A stretch of 64,000 nucleotides of DNA from Prevotella sp. (GTDB lineage Bacteria > Bacteroidota > Bacteroidia > Bacteroidales > Bacteroidaceae), in NCBI GenBank assembly GCA_017428925.1, contig JAFRPY010000035.1, positions 1-64,000 of the forward strand. The letters run 5' to 3'. Positions 44,509 through 53,492 of this stretch are shown piece after piece; within the stretch, counting starts at the first letter, position 1, and every line of letters starts with the position of its first letter. The notes beneath the pieces were generated by a model. It saw only the letters and a list, made by a program, of their open reading frames with translations. It made no database searches and was not told where the DNA came from. The position numbers and the translations under genes are program-made.

Positions 44509-47235
44509 TCAGCCAATTTTCTTTAGTTCGCTGATGGATTCTTTCAACGCAGCAATCTTCTCCTCGGCGTCACTACGCTTTTTCCGCTCCAGTGCGACCA
44601 CGGCCTCAGGAGCATTCTGCACGAAGCGTTCGTTGGAGAGTTTCTTCAGGACACCAGCCAGGAAGCCTTCGAGGTGTTTCAGCATGGCCTCCTGCTTCTC
44701 TATTTCGGCTGTCACGTCAATCAGGTTTCCAAGGGGCACGGCAAATTCGTCGGTTCCTACCATAAAGGAAGAGGCATCGGCCGATTTTTCCGCCACCACC
44801 TCGATGGCCGACACGTTGGCCATCTTCTTTATCACCTCGTTATATTCTTCAAAATGATTGGCCTCAACCATCTGCAAGTTCAGCTGGTCTTTCTGGGCAA
44901 TGTTCTTTGAATTGCGAACGGCTCGTACACCCGAAATAATCTGTTTCAGCAACTCAATGTCGGCAATCAGTTTTCTGTCGTCATCGGTGGCATCGGCAAT
45001 GTCGGTCACAGCAACCATTATGCTCTCGCCAGCCTTGCGCTCATAGATATGCTGCCAGAGTTCTTCCGTAATGAACGGCATGAAGGGATGGAGCATTTCA
45101 AGAAGTTGCTCAAAGAAACGTAGGGTTGCATCATAGGTTAACTGGTCGATGGGCTGCTGGTAGGCAGGCTTCACCATCTCCAGATACCAACTCGAGAACT
45201 CGTCCCAGAAAAGGCGGTAGACCACCATCAGAGCCTCCGAGATGCGGTATTTCGAGAACAGGTCTTTCAGTTCGGCATTTACCGTGCGCAGTTTGGCTTC
45301 GAACCATCCCACAGCAGTCTTTGCAGCTTCGGGTTGTGGGATATCAGCCGTCTGCCACTGTTTCACCAGACGGAAGGCATTCCATATCTTGTTGTTGAAG
45401 TTTCTTCCCTGTTCACACAAGGCCTCGTCGAATAGAATGTCGTTGCCCGCAGGGGCGGAAAGCATCATGCCCATACGCACACCGTCGGCTCCGAACTTCT
45501 CTATCAGTTCGATGGGATCGGGTGAGTTACCCAGCGACTTCGACATCTTGCGGCCCAGTTTGTCGCGGACGATGCCTGTGAAATAAACATTCTTGAAGGG
45601 ATACTTGCCCATATATTCCTCGCCAGCCATAATCATTCGGGCCACCCAGAAGAAGATGATATCGGGAGCCGTAACAAGGTCGGAGGTGGGGTAGTAGTAG
45701 TTTATTTCCTCGTTTCCAGGATTATTGATGCCGTCGAAGAGCGACACAGGCCAAAGCCACGACGAGAACCAAGTGTCGAGAGCATCCTCGTCTTGGCGCA
45801 GGTCGGAATCCTTTACAGCCGGATTCTTCTGCCGTGCAAGTTCCAGGGCCTCTTCCCTTGTGGCGGCCACAACGTAGTCGTCCTGCTCGTTGTAGTAATA
45901 GGCAGGGATGCGATGGCCCCACCAGAGTTGTCTTGAAATACACCAGTCCTGAATGTTCTCAAGCCAGTTCTTGTAGGTGTTTACGTATTTCTGTGGGTAG
46001 AAGTGCATTTCACCCTCCACGACAGGTTTCAATGCAATCTCGGCAAAGTGTTCCATCTTAAGGAACCATTGCAGCGAAAGCCTCGGTTCAATGGCCGTGT
46101 CTGGGTTGCGCTCCGAATAGCCCACTTTGTTCACATAGTCTTCCACCTTCTCCATCAGTCCTGCTTCCTGCAAGTCCTTGGCAATCTGCTTGCGGCAATC
46201 CATGCGGTCCATACCCACATAAATGGGCGACTGCTCCGAGATTGTACCGTCGGCATTGAAAATATCGATAGTTTCCAGATTGTGCGTCTTGCCCAGCATG
46301 TAGTCGTTGGTGTCGTGGGCAGGCGTCACCTTCAGGCAACCCGTACCAAATTCTATGTCAACATATCGGTCTTCGATGACAGGTATGACACGATTCACCA
46401 ACGGAACAATCACCTTACGGCCCTTAAGCCACTGGTTTTTCGGGTCCTTGGGGTTGATACACATGGCGGTATCGCCCATGATGGTCTCAGGACGGGTGGT
46501 GGCAACCACAGCGTAATAGCCCTTCTCGTCCTTGTGGATGATGTTGCCTTGGGCTTCTAAATTTTCTAGATTATCTAGATTTTCTAGGCCATCTACGTAG
46601 TACTTCAGGTGGAACAGGTGGCTCTGCTCTTCCTTGTAGACAACCTCTTCGGTAGAAAGGGCGGTAAGCGCCTTCGGGTCCCAGTTCACCATGCGAAGGC
46701 CGCGATAGATGTAGCCTTTGTTATAGAGGTCTACGAAAACCTTGATGACGCTCTCCGAACGCTTTTCGTCCATCGTGAAAGCCGTGCGGTCCCAGTCGCA
46801 TGATGCTCCCAAGCGGCGCAACTGCTTCAGGATGATACCGCCGTGCTCGTGGGTCCAGTCCCAGGCATGCTCTAAAAACTGTTTGCGCGTCAGGTCGTGC
46901 TTTTTGATGCCTTCGGCAGCAAGTTTCTTCACTACCTTGGCCTCGGTGGCTATCGATGCGTGGTCGGTTCCAGGCACCCAGCAGGCATTCTTGCCTTCCA
47001 TCCTTGCACGACGTACAAGAATGTCCTGGATAGTATTGTTCAGCATGTGCCCCATGTGAAGCACACCCGTCACGTTGGGCGGTGGAATCACGATGGTGTA
47101 GGGTTCTCTTCCATCGGGCTTTGAACTAAAAAGATTGTTGTCAATCCAGTATTGGTACCATTTCGACTCCACTTCCTTCGGGTCGTACTTCGACGCTAAT
47201 TCTTCGCCCTTTGCGGCGATGTTTTCGGTTGCCAT
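44509..47235 (-). CDS. valS: Valyl-tRNA synthetase
   Basis: A 908-residue class I aminoacyl-tRNA synthetase that charges tRNA-Val. The HIGH-type motif reads HMGH (near 60-63) and the KMSKS motif KMSKS is near 546-550, both intact. The editing domain (about 200-350) contains '[13 protein letters not shown]'. Just before that block the gene carries three 9-base units (about 46564-46590) that encode a repeated Leu-Glu/Asp-Asn peptide (near 216-225). A coiled-coil C-terminal arm (about 845-908) is present as usual. A minus-strand TACCTTTG at 47275-47282 is the probable promoter element. Confidence 0.96.
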   Translation of the reverse strand: MATENIAAKGEELASKYDPKEVESKWYQYWIDNNLFSSKPDGREPYTIVIPPPNVTGVLHMGHMLNNTIQDILVRRARMEGKNACWVPGTDHASIATEAKVVKKLAAEGIKKHDLTRKQFLEHAWDWTHEHGGIILKQLRRLGASCDWDRTAFTMDEKRSESVIKVFVDLYNKGYIYRGLRMVNWDPKALTALSTEEVVYKEEQSHLFHLKYYVDGLENLDNLENLEAQGNIIHKDEKGYYAVVATTRPETIMGDTAMCINPKDPKNQWLKGRKVIVPLVNRVIPVIEDRYVDIEFGTGCLKVTPAHDTNDYMLGKTHNLETIDIFNADGTISEQSPIYVGMDRMDCRKQIAKDLQEAGLMEKVEDYVNKVGYSERNPDTAIEPRLSLQWFLKMEHFAEIALKPVVEGEMHFYPQKYVNTYKNWLENIQDWCISRQLWWGHRIPAYYYNEQDDYVVAATREEALELARQKNPAVKDSDLRQDEDALDTWFSSWLWPVSLFDGINNPGNEEINYYYPTSDLVTAPDIIFFWVARMIMAGEEYMGKYPFKNVYFTGIVRDKLGRKMSKSLGNSPDPIELIEKFGADGVRMGMMLSAPAGNDILFDEALCEQGRNFNNKIWNAFRLVKQWQTADIPQPEAAKTAVGWFEAKLRTVNAELKDLFSKYRISEALMVVYRLFWDEFSSWYLEMVKPAYQQPIDQLTYDATLRFFEQLLEMLHPFMPFITEELWQHIYERKAGESIMVAVTDIADATDDDRKLIADIELLKQIISGVRAVRNSKNIAQKDQLNLQMVEANHFEEYNEVIKKMANVSAIEVVAEKSADASSFMVGTDEFAVPLGNLIDVTAEIEKQEAMLKHLEGFLAGVLKKLSNERFVQNAPEAVVALERKKRSDAEEKIAALKESISELKKIG
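46564..46590 (-). repeat. 9-bp in-frame repeat inside valS
   Basis: Three units of TTTTCTAGA-type sequence on the plus strand (TTTTCTAGA, TTATCTAGA, TTTTCTAGG). They encode Leu-Glu-Asn/Leu-Asp-Asn in tandem in the valyl-tRNA synthetase editing region. Confidence 0.8.
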
Positions 47236-47274
47236 TTATTGATGTGATTTATATTAATGTTTAAATAATGTGTG

Positions 47275-47282
47275 CAAAGGTA
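47275..47282 (-). promoter_or_regulatory. -7 element of valS
   Basis: TACCTTTG on the minus strand, 39 bases before the valS start; no clear TTTG at -33. Confidence 0.55.
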
Positions 47283-47496
47283 TAAAATAAAAACGGAAAG
47301 TGAACCATTCCGGCCCACTCTTTTTGTCTTTTTGCGTAAAAATAGCTTGTTGGAAAGGAGAAAATGGAGAAAAATTGTACTCTACGGGCTTCGCATCGGG
47401 CATATCTTTCTGCCTTTTCTACTATGTGGAACGTTTGCCGTCAACAGGCATTTTGACTGTAATCAATAAGCGGAGAAATTGCCAATAGACATCAAC

Positions 47497-47593
47497 CGAG
47501 TTGTAATTTCAATTAAATTGCTGACCAATTTCAATTAAATTACCGAGCAATTTCATTGATTTTACTTTGCAATTTAATTGAAATTACAACTCG
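47497..47593. repeat. 97-bp element with perfect 25-bp inverted ends
   Basis: The left arm 47497-47521 and right arm 47569-47593 are perfect complements over 25 bases, beginning with CGAGTTGTAATTTC. The 47-base centre repeats part of the arm sequence (ATTTCAATTAAATT). It may be a small non-autonomous mobile element or a strong RNA hairpin. Confidence 0.8.
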
Positions 47594-47709
47594 AATGATT
47601 ATTGTTGGCAACTCGGACAATTGATAATGGCAGGCCGAAAGCCAAGTGCGGGCACGAAGAATACCAAATGAAGGGAGGATGGTTGAAGTCTGATGAAGCT
47701 GGAAAAAGC

Positions 47710-47743
47710 AAGCGCCTCTCTCCCTGATGGGAAAGAGACGCTT
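47710..47743 (-). terminator. Terminator of htpG
   Basis: Arms 47710-47724 and 47729-47743 pair with few mismatches around TGAT; on the minus strand the hairpin is followed by a T-run (about 47707-47703). Confidence 0.75.
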
Positions 47744-47766
47744 TAAATATCACCTGTAGCGTATTG

Positions 47767-49821
47767 TTATCCAATGAGTTCTACGCTTCGGCGGAGGAAC
47801 TTGTCGAGAGCTGCCCCGCGAAGCATTCCGTTCTGAAGAAGGGCAAGGTCGATGAGTTGATGAACCACGGGATTGTCCTTGGCGGCATCGGCAATCACCT
47901 GTTGCTTTTTCTGCTGTTGTTCGCTGATGGTCTTTTGCGTGTTCGACAGGTCGTCTTTTTCTTCCTGAGTAACCTCTTCAGGCTTCTTTTTGTCCTGCTC
48001 CTGGCGGAGGATTGTCAGGCGGGCTTCCTGTCCCTTTATCTCAGCAAGAATGGGTTTCAGGGTCTCGGCTGTCTTCTCCGTCTGCTGGTCGAGCACTTTC
48101 CTAACAAGGGGATGGTCGCTGTTGAGCACAAGATTGTAAGCATCTGGCATCTGGGCATAGAATCCCATACCCTGCTGGTAGCGGCTCATGTCCTTCATTC
48201 GGCGCATGTACTCGCTCTGGGTGATGACAACGGGCTGGGCCTCAGCACCAAGACTCTGCACTTCAACGTAGAATTCGGCTTTCTCAACCTTTGGCATCTG
48301 CGACTTGAACGTCTCTGCCAAATTGTCACTCTCGTCTTTGCCGAGCGTGTTCTTCGGGGCATCTTCCTTGACGATAAGTCGGTCGATGATGTCGGCGTCA
48401 ACACGAGTGAAACGGCTTTTCTCGAACTTCTGCTCAAGCATTCCTACCAATGGCGTGTCAAGTTGTCCGTCCATCATCATTACCGAATAGCCTTTTTTCT
48501 TGGCTTCCTCGATAAAACTATACTCTGCCTCACGGTCGTTTGCATAGAGATATATGAGGTTGCCGTCCTTGTCGGTCTGCTGGCTGCTGATGAGCGTGCG
48601 GTATTCGTCATAGGTGAAGTATTTGCCCTCGGTATCCTTGACAAGCGCAAAATCCTTGGCGCGGTCGTAGAAGTCTTCCTGCGAAAGCATGCCGTAATGG
48701 ATGAAAAGTTTCAGGTCGTCCCATTTCTCCTCGTAATCTTTCCGGTTTTCCTTGAAAAGAGAACTGAGGCGGTCGGCTACCTTCTTGGTGATGTAAGTGG
48801 AGATTTTCTTTACATCGCGGTCACTCTGCAAATAACTGCGGCTGACGTTCAAGGGAATGTCAGGCGAGTCGATGACTCCATGAAGGAGAGTGAGGAATTC
48901 GGGCACGATGCCTTCCACCTGGTCTGTAACAAAAACCTGATTGCAATAGAGCTGGATTTTGTTGCGCTGGATGTCAATGTTTTGCTTGATGCGCGGGAAA
49001 TACAATATACCAGTGAGGTTGAAAGGATAGTCAACATTAAGGTGAATCCAGAAGAGGGGTTCATCCTGCATGGGATATAGGGTGCGGTAGAAACTTTGAT
49101 AGTCTTCGTCTTTGAGTGTTGAAGGCGTCTTGGTCCACAATGGTTCCACATTATTTATGATATTATCCTCGTCAGTATCGACTTGTTTTCCATCCTTCCA
49201 TTCAGTTTTCTTGCCGAAAGCTACAGGAACGGGGAGGAATTTGCAATATTTCTGGAGCAACGACTCAATGGTTGCTTTTTGTAGAAATTCTTTGCAGTCG
49301 TCATCAATGTAGAGGATGATGTCGGAACCGCGGCCTTCCTTTTCTGTTTCTTCGATGGTAAACTCGGGGCTTCCATCGCAGCTCCATTTCACGGCCTGTG
49401 CATCTAGTTTGTAGCTTCGTGTGATGATTTCCACCTTCTTCGACACCATAAATGCGGAATAGAAACCAAGTCCGAAGTGACCGATGATGGCGTTGGCCGT
49501 GTCCTTATATTTGTCGAGAAAATCGGTTACACCCGAGAAGGCTATCTGGTTGATGTATTTGTCGATTTCGCTTTCCGTCATTCCGATGCCTCTGTCGCTG
49601 ATGGTGAGCGTTCCCTTGTCGGTATCAAGACTGACGTGTACGGTGAGATCGCCCAGTTCGTCGGTGAAATCGCCTTTTTCTTTAAGTGTCTTCAACTTCT
49701 GTGTAGCATCGATAGCGTTGCTGACCATCTCGCGGAGGAAAATCTCATGGTCGGAATAGAGAAACTTTTTAATGACGGGGAAGATATTCTCTGTAGTAAC
49801 CCCAATGTTACCTTTCTGCAT
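47767..49821 (-). CDS. htpG: Hsp90-type chaperone HtpG
   Basis: A 684-residue ATP-dependent molecular chaperone. The start at 49821 gives 'MQKGNIGVTTENIFP', close to the family start; an earlier in-frame ATG at 49896 would add 25 unlikely residues. GHKL ATP-site motifs: 'EMVSNAIDAT' (near 31-40), 'ISDRGIGMTESEI' (near 80-92) and 'IGHFGLGFYSAFMV' (near 120-133). The middle and C-terminal dimer domains are of normal length. The gene is closed by a hairpin terminator at 47710-47743. Confidence 0.95.
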   Translation of the reverse strand: MQKGNIGVTTENIFPVIKKFLYSDHEIFLREMVSNAIDATQKLKTLKEKGDFTDELGDLTVHVSLDTDKGTLTISDRGIGMTESEIDKYINQIAFSGVTDFLDKYKDTANAIIGHFGLGFYSAFMVSKKVEIITRSYKLDAQAVKWSCDGSPEFTIEETEKEGRGSDIILYIDDDCKEFLQKATIESLLQKYCKFLPVPVAFGKKTEWKDGKQVDTDEDNIINNVEPLWTKTPSTLKDEDYQSFYRTLYPMQDEPLFWIHLNVDYPFNLTGILYFPRIKQNIDIQRNKIQLYCNQVFVTDQVEGIVPEFLTLLHGVIDSPDIPLNVSRSYLQSDRDVKKISTYITKKVADRLSSLFKENRKDYEEKWDDLKLFIHYGMLSQEDFYDRAKDFALVKDTEGKYFTYDEYRTLISSQQTDKDGNLIYLYANDREAEYSFIEEAKKKGYSVMMMDGQLDTPLVGMLEQKFEKSRFTRVDADIIDRLIVKEDAPKNTLGKDESDNLAETFKSQMPKVEKAEFYVEVQSLGAEAQPVVITQSEYMRRMKDMSRYQQGMGFYAQMPDAYNLVLNSDHPLVRKVLDQQTEKTAETLKPILAEIKGQEARLTILRQEQDKKKPEEVTQEEKDDLSNTQKTISEQQQKKQQVIADAAKDNPVVHQLIDLALLQNGMLRGAALDKFLRRSVELIG

Positions 49822-49975
49822 AATGAAATAATTTAAGTTGTTTGCTACTACATTTAGCAAAATCCGTGCCATGAAATATATTTGGGTAAAAGCCACGTTT
49901 TATGTAGGCAAATGTATTAATTAATATCAAAAAGGTATTAAATTGTTACAACGAGAAATAATTCTTCCTTAAAAA

Positions 49976-50007
49976 TTTGACACGAAAAGAAATTTTCATT
50001 ATCTTTG
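49976..50007 (+). promoter_or_regulatory. Promoter of the ECF sigma gene
   Basis: TTTG (49976-49979), 20 bases, TATCTTTG (50000-50007), a full consensus match, 34 bases before the start at 50042. Confidence 0.78.
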
Positions 50008-50041
50008 CGTTTGAATTCTGTATGGACACATTTTATACGTC

Positions 50042-50557
50042 ATGGAAACACCTGAGACAAAAATCAGAATCATTGAAGATTACTATACAAGCCATCGAGA
50101 TGAGCTAAAAGGTTTCGTCGGTAAGCAGCTCCAATGGGCTGCTGATACCGAGGATATCGTGCAGAATGTGTTCGTCAGACTGATGCGCACAGACAAGATG
50201 ATAACCCCGGTGACGCTTCCCAGCCTGGTCTATACCATAGCCAGGAATCTGATTTATGACTACTGGAGACATCATGGTTCGGTCGAAGAATACGAGCATT
50301 ACTTACGCGGCTACGACCTGAACGAGAACACCGATGCGGCATCCATATACAGTGCTGTTGAGATTACGGAAATCCTTGAACGAGGCATAGCACGGCTGAG
50401 CGACCGCCAGCGCACTATCTATCGCATGAATATACTCGAAGGGAAAAAGGTGGCTGAGATTTCAGCTACACTTCGTATCAATTACAAGAGCGTCGAAAAC
50501 AGATTGGGCAGTGCCCGCAAGGAAATACGCCAGTATATGAGAAGAATGCTGGCTTGA
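50042..50557 (+). CDS. ECF-type RNA polymerase sigma factor
   Basis: A 171-residue sigma-70-family regulator with regions 2 and 4 only. Region 2 has 'DTEDIVQNVFVRLMR' (near 36-50) and 'YTIARNLIYDYWR' (near 64-76); region 4 has 'LSDRQRTIYRMNILEGKKVAEISATL' region (near 119-145) and 'SVENRLGSARKEIR' (near 150-163). No anti-sigma or TonB-receptor gene follows, so its control and targets are not evident from the neighbours. The gene is closed by a hairpin at 50596-50628. Confidence 0.88.
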   Translation: METPETKIRIIEDYYTSHRDELKGFVGKQLQWAADTEDIVQNVFVRLMRTDKMITPVTLPSLVYTIARNLIYDYWRHHGSVEEYEHYLRGYDLNENTDAASIYSAVEITEILERGIARLSDRQRTIYRMNILEGKKVAEISATLRINYKSVENRLGSARKEIRQYMRRMLA

Positions 50558-50595
50558 AGACTCACATTCGATAGGTAGGTTTTTTTAGGTTAACA

Positions 50596-50628
50596 GTCCC
50601 CGCAAACGTAGTGATACGAAGCGGGGAC
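50596..50628. terminator. Terminator between the sigma gene and the lipoprotein gene
   Basis: GTCCCCGC (50596-50603) pairs with GCGGGGAC (50621-50628) across a 17-base loop, with T-rich sequence on the plus side. The flanking genes converge, so it may serve both. Confidence 0.7.
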
Positions 50629-50653
50629 ATTTCATTTTAAAAGTGTGGTGGAG

Positions 50654-51007
50654 TCAGTTCATTTTGAATGCGACGACGGACTTCTTATCTGGGTCAAGAT
50701 AGAACGTGCGTACCAGCGTGTCATTCAGTTGGAGTATCCTCACACGAGCATAGACAAGTTTTCCGCCCTTATGTTGACCCCATTGGATATTCTTCTTAAA
50801 ATATTTGTCGGAAGCAGCTTCGTTGCGCATCATCATAATTATGCTATCGGCAAGTGCCTTTGTGCTGTCCATAGCCAGCAGTTCCGTGCTATACTCGGTA
50901 GTAGCAAGGTTAGCCTTTAGGAAATCGCCAACAACTGATGTAGCCTTGCCACCCTCACCACAAGCAACGAGCACAAGGCTACACATTATTATTATAACTT
51001 TTCTCAT
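50654..51007 (-). CDS. Small lipoprotein of unknown function
   Basis: A 117-residue predicted lipoprotein: hydrophobic start and lipobox LVAC, so Cys16 would be lipidated. The rest is a short alpha/beta domain with 'RNEAASDKYFKKNIQWG' near 60-78 and a strand-rich end, resembling small NTF2/DUF4878-like lipoproteins, though I cannot assign it firmly. It overlaps the pepD stop by four bases and is therefore cotranscribed with it. Confidence 0.75.
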   Translation of the reverse strand: MRKVIIIMCSLVLVACGEGGKATSVVGDFLKANLATTEYSTELLAMDSTKALADSIIMMMRNEAASDKYFKKNIQWGQHKGGKLVYARVRILQLNDTLVRTFYLDPDKKSVVAFKMN

Positions 51008-52464
51008 TTCTTTTCGGGAATGTTCTTGAGGATTTCAAGCAAGTGATCCCATACCATCTGAACTGTAGGAATAAGCAGACGCTCGTCGGGGGAATGAACA
51101 CCACGAAGAGTAGGACCAAAGCTTACCATGTCCATCTGGGGATATTTCTCGGAAAAGAGTCCACACTCCAATCCTGCATGAATGCCTAATACAAGCGGAT
51201 TCTTGCCGAAGAGTTTATTATAGGTCTCAACGGTGATACGTGTCAGCTCGCTATTTGCGTTCATCTTCCATGCCGGATAACCATCACCCTGAACCACATC
51301 GGCACCAGCAAGCTCGAACAGGGCCTTTATGGTGGCAGCCATGTTGCGAAGATTGCTCATCACGTTGCTGCGATGAGAGGCCACAACAACAATCTCATTA
51401 TCATGAGTGGCCACGCTGGCTACGTTACTCGACGTCTCAACAAGCCATGCTATCTCCTCATCCTGGCACATCGACAGTACGCCATTGTGAATGGCCTGAA
51501 GGGCACGGATTAAGTTCTTCGCTGTCTTGTCGGAAATAACCTTTTGTGACTCTGCGCTTTCCATAAGAAATTCCATAGCTGTATCGGTGACATGAAACTC
51601 GTCGGCGGCTTCAGTAGCAAACACGTTCCAGTCGGCGCGCAGCATCTCCTTGTCAGCATTGGGCACAGCTATAACAACCTGTCCGTCACGAGGAATGGCA
51701 TTGTGCATCCTGCCCGAGTTGAAACTTACCAGACGCAAATCGGTCTTCTGCATTTCGGCATAGAGGAAACGGGCCAGCAATTTGATGGCATTGGCACGCT
51801 TCTTGTTGATGTCATCGCCAGAGTGACCTCCGACAAGACCTTTCAGCTGGATATTCAAAAAGAAATAACCGGCAGGAGCTTCTTCAAGTGAAATGGGGAA
51901 ATGAGCCTCGGTGGTGATGCCGCCAGCGCATGAAACAAATATCTGCCCTTCATCTTCGGAGTCAAGGTTGATGAGATAACGGCCGCTCATGAAATCGTTC
52001 TTCATTCCAAAGGCTCCCGTCAACCCTGTCTCCTCATCAACAGTGAATACGCACTCTATTGGCCCGTGGGCAATATCGTCGGAGTCAAGGATGGCCAGTT
52101 CGATAGCAACTCCAATGCCATCGTCAGCGCCAAGTGTTGTTCCCTTAGCCTTCATCCACTCGCCGTCGATGAATGTCTCTATTGGATCGTTGAGGAAATC
52201 TATCTCATGGTCGACCAGTTTGTCGCACACCATGTCCATGTGGCTCTGAAGCACTGTTGTCTCGCAGTTCTCATAACCCTTGGTCGCGGGCTTTTTGATG
52301 ATGACATTACCCGTCTCGTCGACCACTGTATCCAATCCATGACTCTGTCCGAAGTCCTTGAGATACTGAATCATCTTCTCTTCGTGCTTGGAAGGACGAG
52401 GAATCTGGTTGATTTTAGCAAATTGCTCGAATACACGAGCTGGTTTTAAGTTTCTTTTATTCAT
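51004..52464 (-). CDS. pepD: Aminoacyl-histidine dipeptidase (M20C)
   Basis: A 486-residue zinc dipeptidase that splits Xaa-His dipeptides and related substrates. The metal-site motifs are 'LQSHMDMVC' (near 72-80), 'GTTLGADDGIG' with metal-bridging Asp (near 108-118) and 'FTVDEETGLTGA' with catalytic Glu (near 140-151). 'LKGLVGGHSGDDI' near 207-219 holds the lid-domain His. It is probably cytoplasmic. A minus-strand TATCTTTG at 52529-52536 is a likely promoter element. Confidence 0.95.
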   Translation of the reverse strand: MNKRNLKPARVFEQFAKINQIPRPSKHEEKMIQYLKDFGQSHGLDTVVDETGNVIIKKPATKGYENCETTVLQSHMDMVCDKLVDHEIDFLNDPIETFIDGEWMKAKGTTLGADDGIGVAIELAILDSDDIAHGPIECVFTVDEETGLTGAFGMKNDFMSGRYLINLDSEDEGQIFVSCAGGITTEAHFPISLEEAPAGYFFLNIQLKGLVGGHSGDDINKKRANAIKLLARFLYAEMQKTDLRLVSFNSGRMHNAIPRDGQVVIAVPNADKEMLRADWNVFATEAADEFHVTDTAMEFLMESAESQKVISDKTAKNLIRALQAIHNGVLSMCQDEEIAWLVETSSNVASVATHDNEIVVVASHRSNVMSNLRNMAATIKALFELAGADVVQGDGYPAWKMNANSELTRITVETYNKLFGKNPLVLGIHAGLECGLFSEKYPQMDMVSFGPTLRGVHSPDERLLIPTVQMVWDHLLEILKNIPEKK

Positions 52465-52480
52465 TATTAATGTAATTTAT

Positions 52481-52511
52481 TTTGGAATTCGGTTGATAAT
52501 AACTATCTTTG
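52481..52511 (+). promoter_or_regulatory. Promoter of the small membrane protein-ompH operon
   Basis: TTTG (52481-52484), 19 bases, TATCTTTG (52504-52511), 31 bases before the start at 52543. Confidence 0.75.
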
Positions 52512-52528
52512 CACACGATTTTGGATTG

Positions 52529-52536
52529 CAAAGATA
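52529..52536 (-). promoter_or_regulatory. -7 element of pepD
   Basis: TATCTTTG on the minus strand, 65 bases before the pepD start; no good -33 box is seen. It overlaps the leader of the divergent gene. Confidence 0.5.
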
Positions 52537-52542
52537 ATAAAA

Positions 52543-52737
52543 ATGATAAAAATTATCATCATTACCATGTTAATAATTGCTATTTGCGTAGCATTATTAT
52601 CTGTAAAAGTCATTTTTAAGAAGAACGGGAGGTTCTCCTCACAGCATATCCATGACAACGAGGCCTTGCGACAACAAGGCATCCATTGTGTGCTTGACCA
52701 AGACCGCGAGGCTCGAGAGGCCGACAAAGCATATTGA
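52543..52737 (+). CDS. Small single-helix membrane protein
   Basis: A 64-residue protein. Residues about 3-23 are one hydrophobic helix. A conserved-looking cytoplasmic tail follows, with 'KNGRFSSQHIHDNEALRQQG' near 27-46 and Cys49. I recall similar short proteins in many Bacteroidales genomes, which supports it being real, as does the full promoter at 52481-52511. The function is unknown; it lies 44 bases before the OmpH-like gene and is probably cotranscribed. Confidence 0.75.
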   Translation: MIKIIIITMLIIAICVALLSVKVIFKKNGRFSSQHIHDNEALRQQGIHCVLDQDREAREADKAY

Positions 52738-52781
52738 TTGGATACAGTTTAGAAAATAACGTAAAATTATAACAAACAACA

Positions 52782-53411
52782 ATGAAAAAAACATTCATCA
52801 TGGCCTTGGCTGCTTTAGCCTTGGCATCGTGCAACAATCAAGCTCCTAAAGTTGATGAGAAGCCTGCCAGCCAGAACGCTCCTGCAGAGCTGAAAATCGC
52901 CTTTGTGGAAGTAGATTCCATCATGACTCAGTACACTTTCTGCAAGGAAAAGAGTGCTGAACTCGAAAAGAAAGGAAACAACATCCAGAAGACACTTGCC
53001 CAGAAACAGCAGGCACTGCAGAACGCAGCCGTAAAGTTCCAGCAGGACATACAGGCAAACAAATATACCCAGCAGCAGGCAGAGGCTGTACAGGCAGGAC
53101 TACAGAAGCAGAACAACGACCTTCAGGTACTCAACCAACGCCTCAGTTCGGAGTTCCAGCAGGAAACCGAGAAGTTCAACCAGGAACTTCGCAAGAACAT
53201 CCAGCAGTATCTGGCCGAATACAACAAGGACAAGAAGTATTCAGTTATCTTCAGCAAGCAGGGAGACAACATCCTTTTTGCTGATAAGGCATACGACATT
53301 ACAAATGAAGTAGTGGCTGGACTGAACAAGGCATACAAAGCTCCGAAAAAAGCTGAAAAGGAAGTGAAGGACGAAAAGGCTGACAAGAACGAGAAAGCCA
53401 AGAAAAAGTAA
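52782..53411 (+). CDS. OmpH/Skp-family periplasmic chaperone-like lipoprotein
   Basis: A 209-residue protein with a lipoprotein signal (LASC; lipidated Cys17). After 'LKIAFVEVDSIMTQY' (the family's first strand, near 37-51) there is a long Gln/Lys-rich coiled coil (about 58-150), then the C-terminal strand region 'YSVIFSKQGDNILFAD'. The last 25 residues are almost only Lys, Glu, Asp and Ala. Skp-type proteins hold unfolded outer-membrane proteins in the periplasm; here lipidation would tether it to a membrane. A hairpin terminator follows. Confidence 0.88.
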   Translation: MKKTFIMALAALALASCNNQAPKVDEKPASQNAPAELKIAFVEVDSIMTQYTFCKEKSAELEKKGNNIQKTLAQKQQALQNAAVKFQQDIQANKYTQQQAEAVQAGLQKQNNDLQVLNQRLSSEFQQETEKFNQELRKNIQQYLAEYNKDKKYSVIFSKQGDNILFADKAYDITNEVVAGLNKAYKAPKKAEKEVKDEKADKNEKAKKK

Positions 53412-53438
53412 GAATAAATATAGTTGAACATAAAGAAG

Positions 53439-53463
53439 AGAGGCTGCCCAATGGGTAGCCTCT
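53439..53463. terminator. Terminator between ompH-like and dedA-like genes
   Basis: Arms 53439-53449 and 53453-53463 pair over 11 positions with one G-U and a three-base loop, followed by a short T-run on the plus strand. The flanking genes converge. Confidence 0.75.
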
Positions 53464-53492
53464 TTATCATTACTATAAATACAATCAGTAGA

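Larger units (their letters stand above)
47236..47766. other. 530-base gap between valS and htpG without a gene
   Basis: It contains the valS promoter element (47275-47282, minus strand TACCTTTG), a large perfect inverted repeat (47497-47593) and the htpG terminator (47710-47743). No convincing coding sequence or structured RNA such as a T-box is visible. Confidence 0.75.

Noticed and set aside
47283-47496. T-box or amino-acid riboswitch ahead of valS
   Set aside because: The leader after the promoter element is under 40 bases, no T-box sequence is seen, and such leaders are not typical in this phylum.
47764-49080. A 438-codon open frame on the plus strand opposite htpG
   Set aside because: It is antisense to well-conserved htpG motifs and has no family features.
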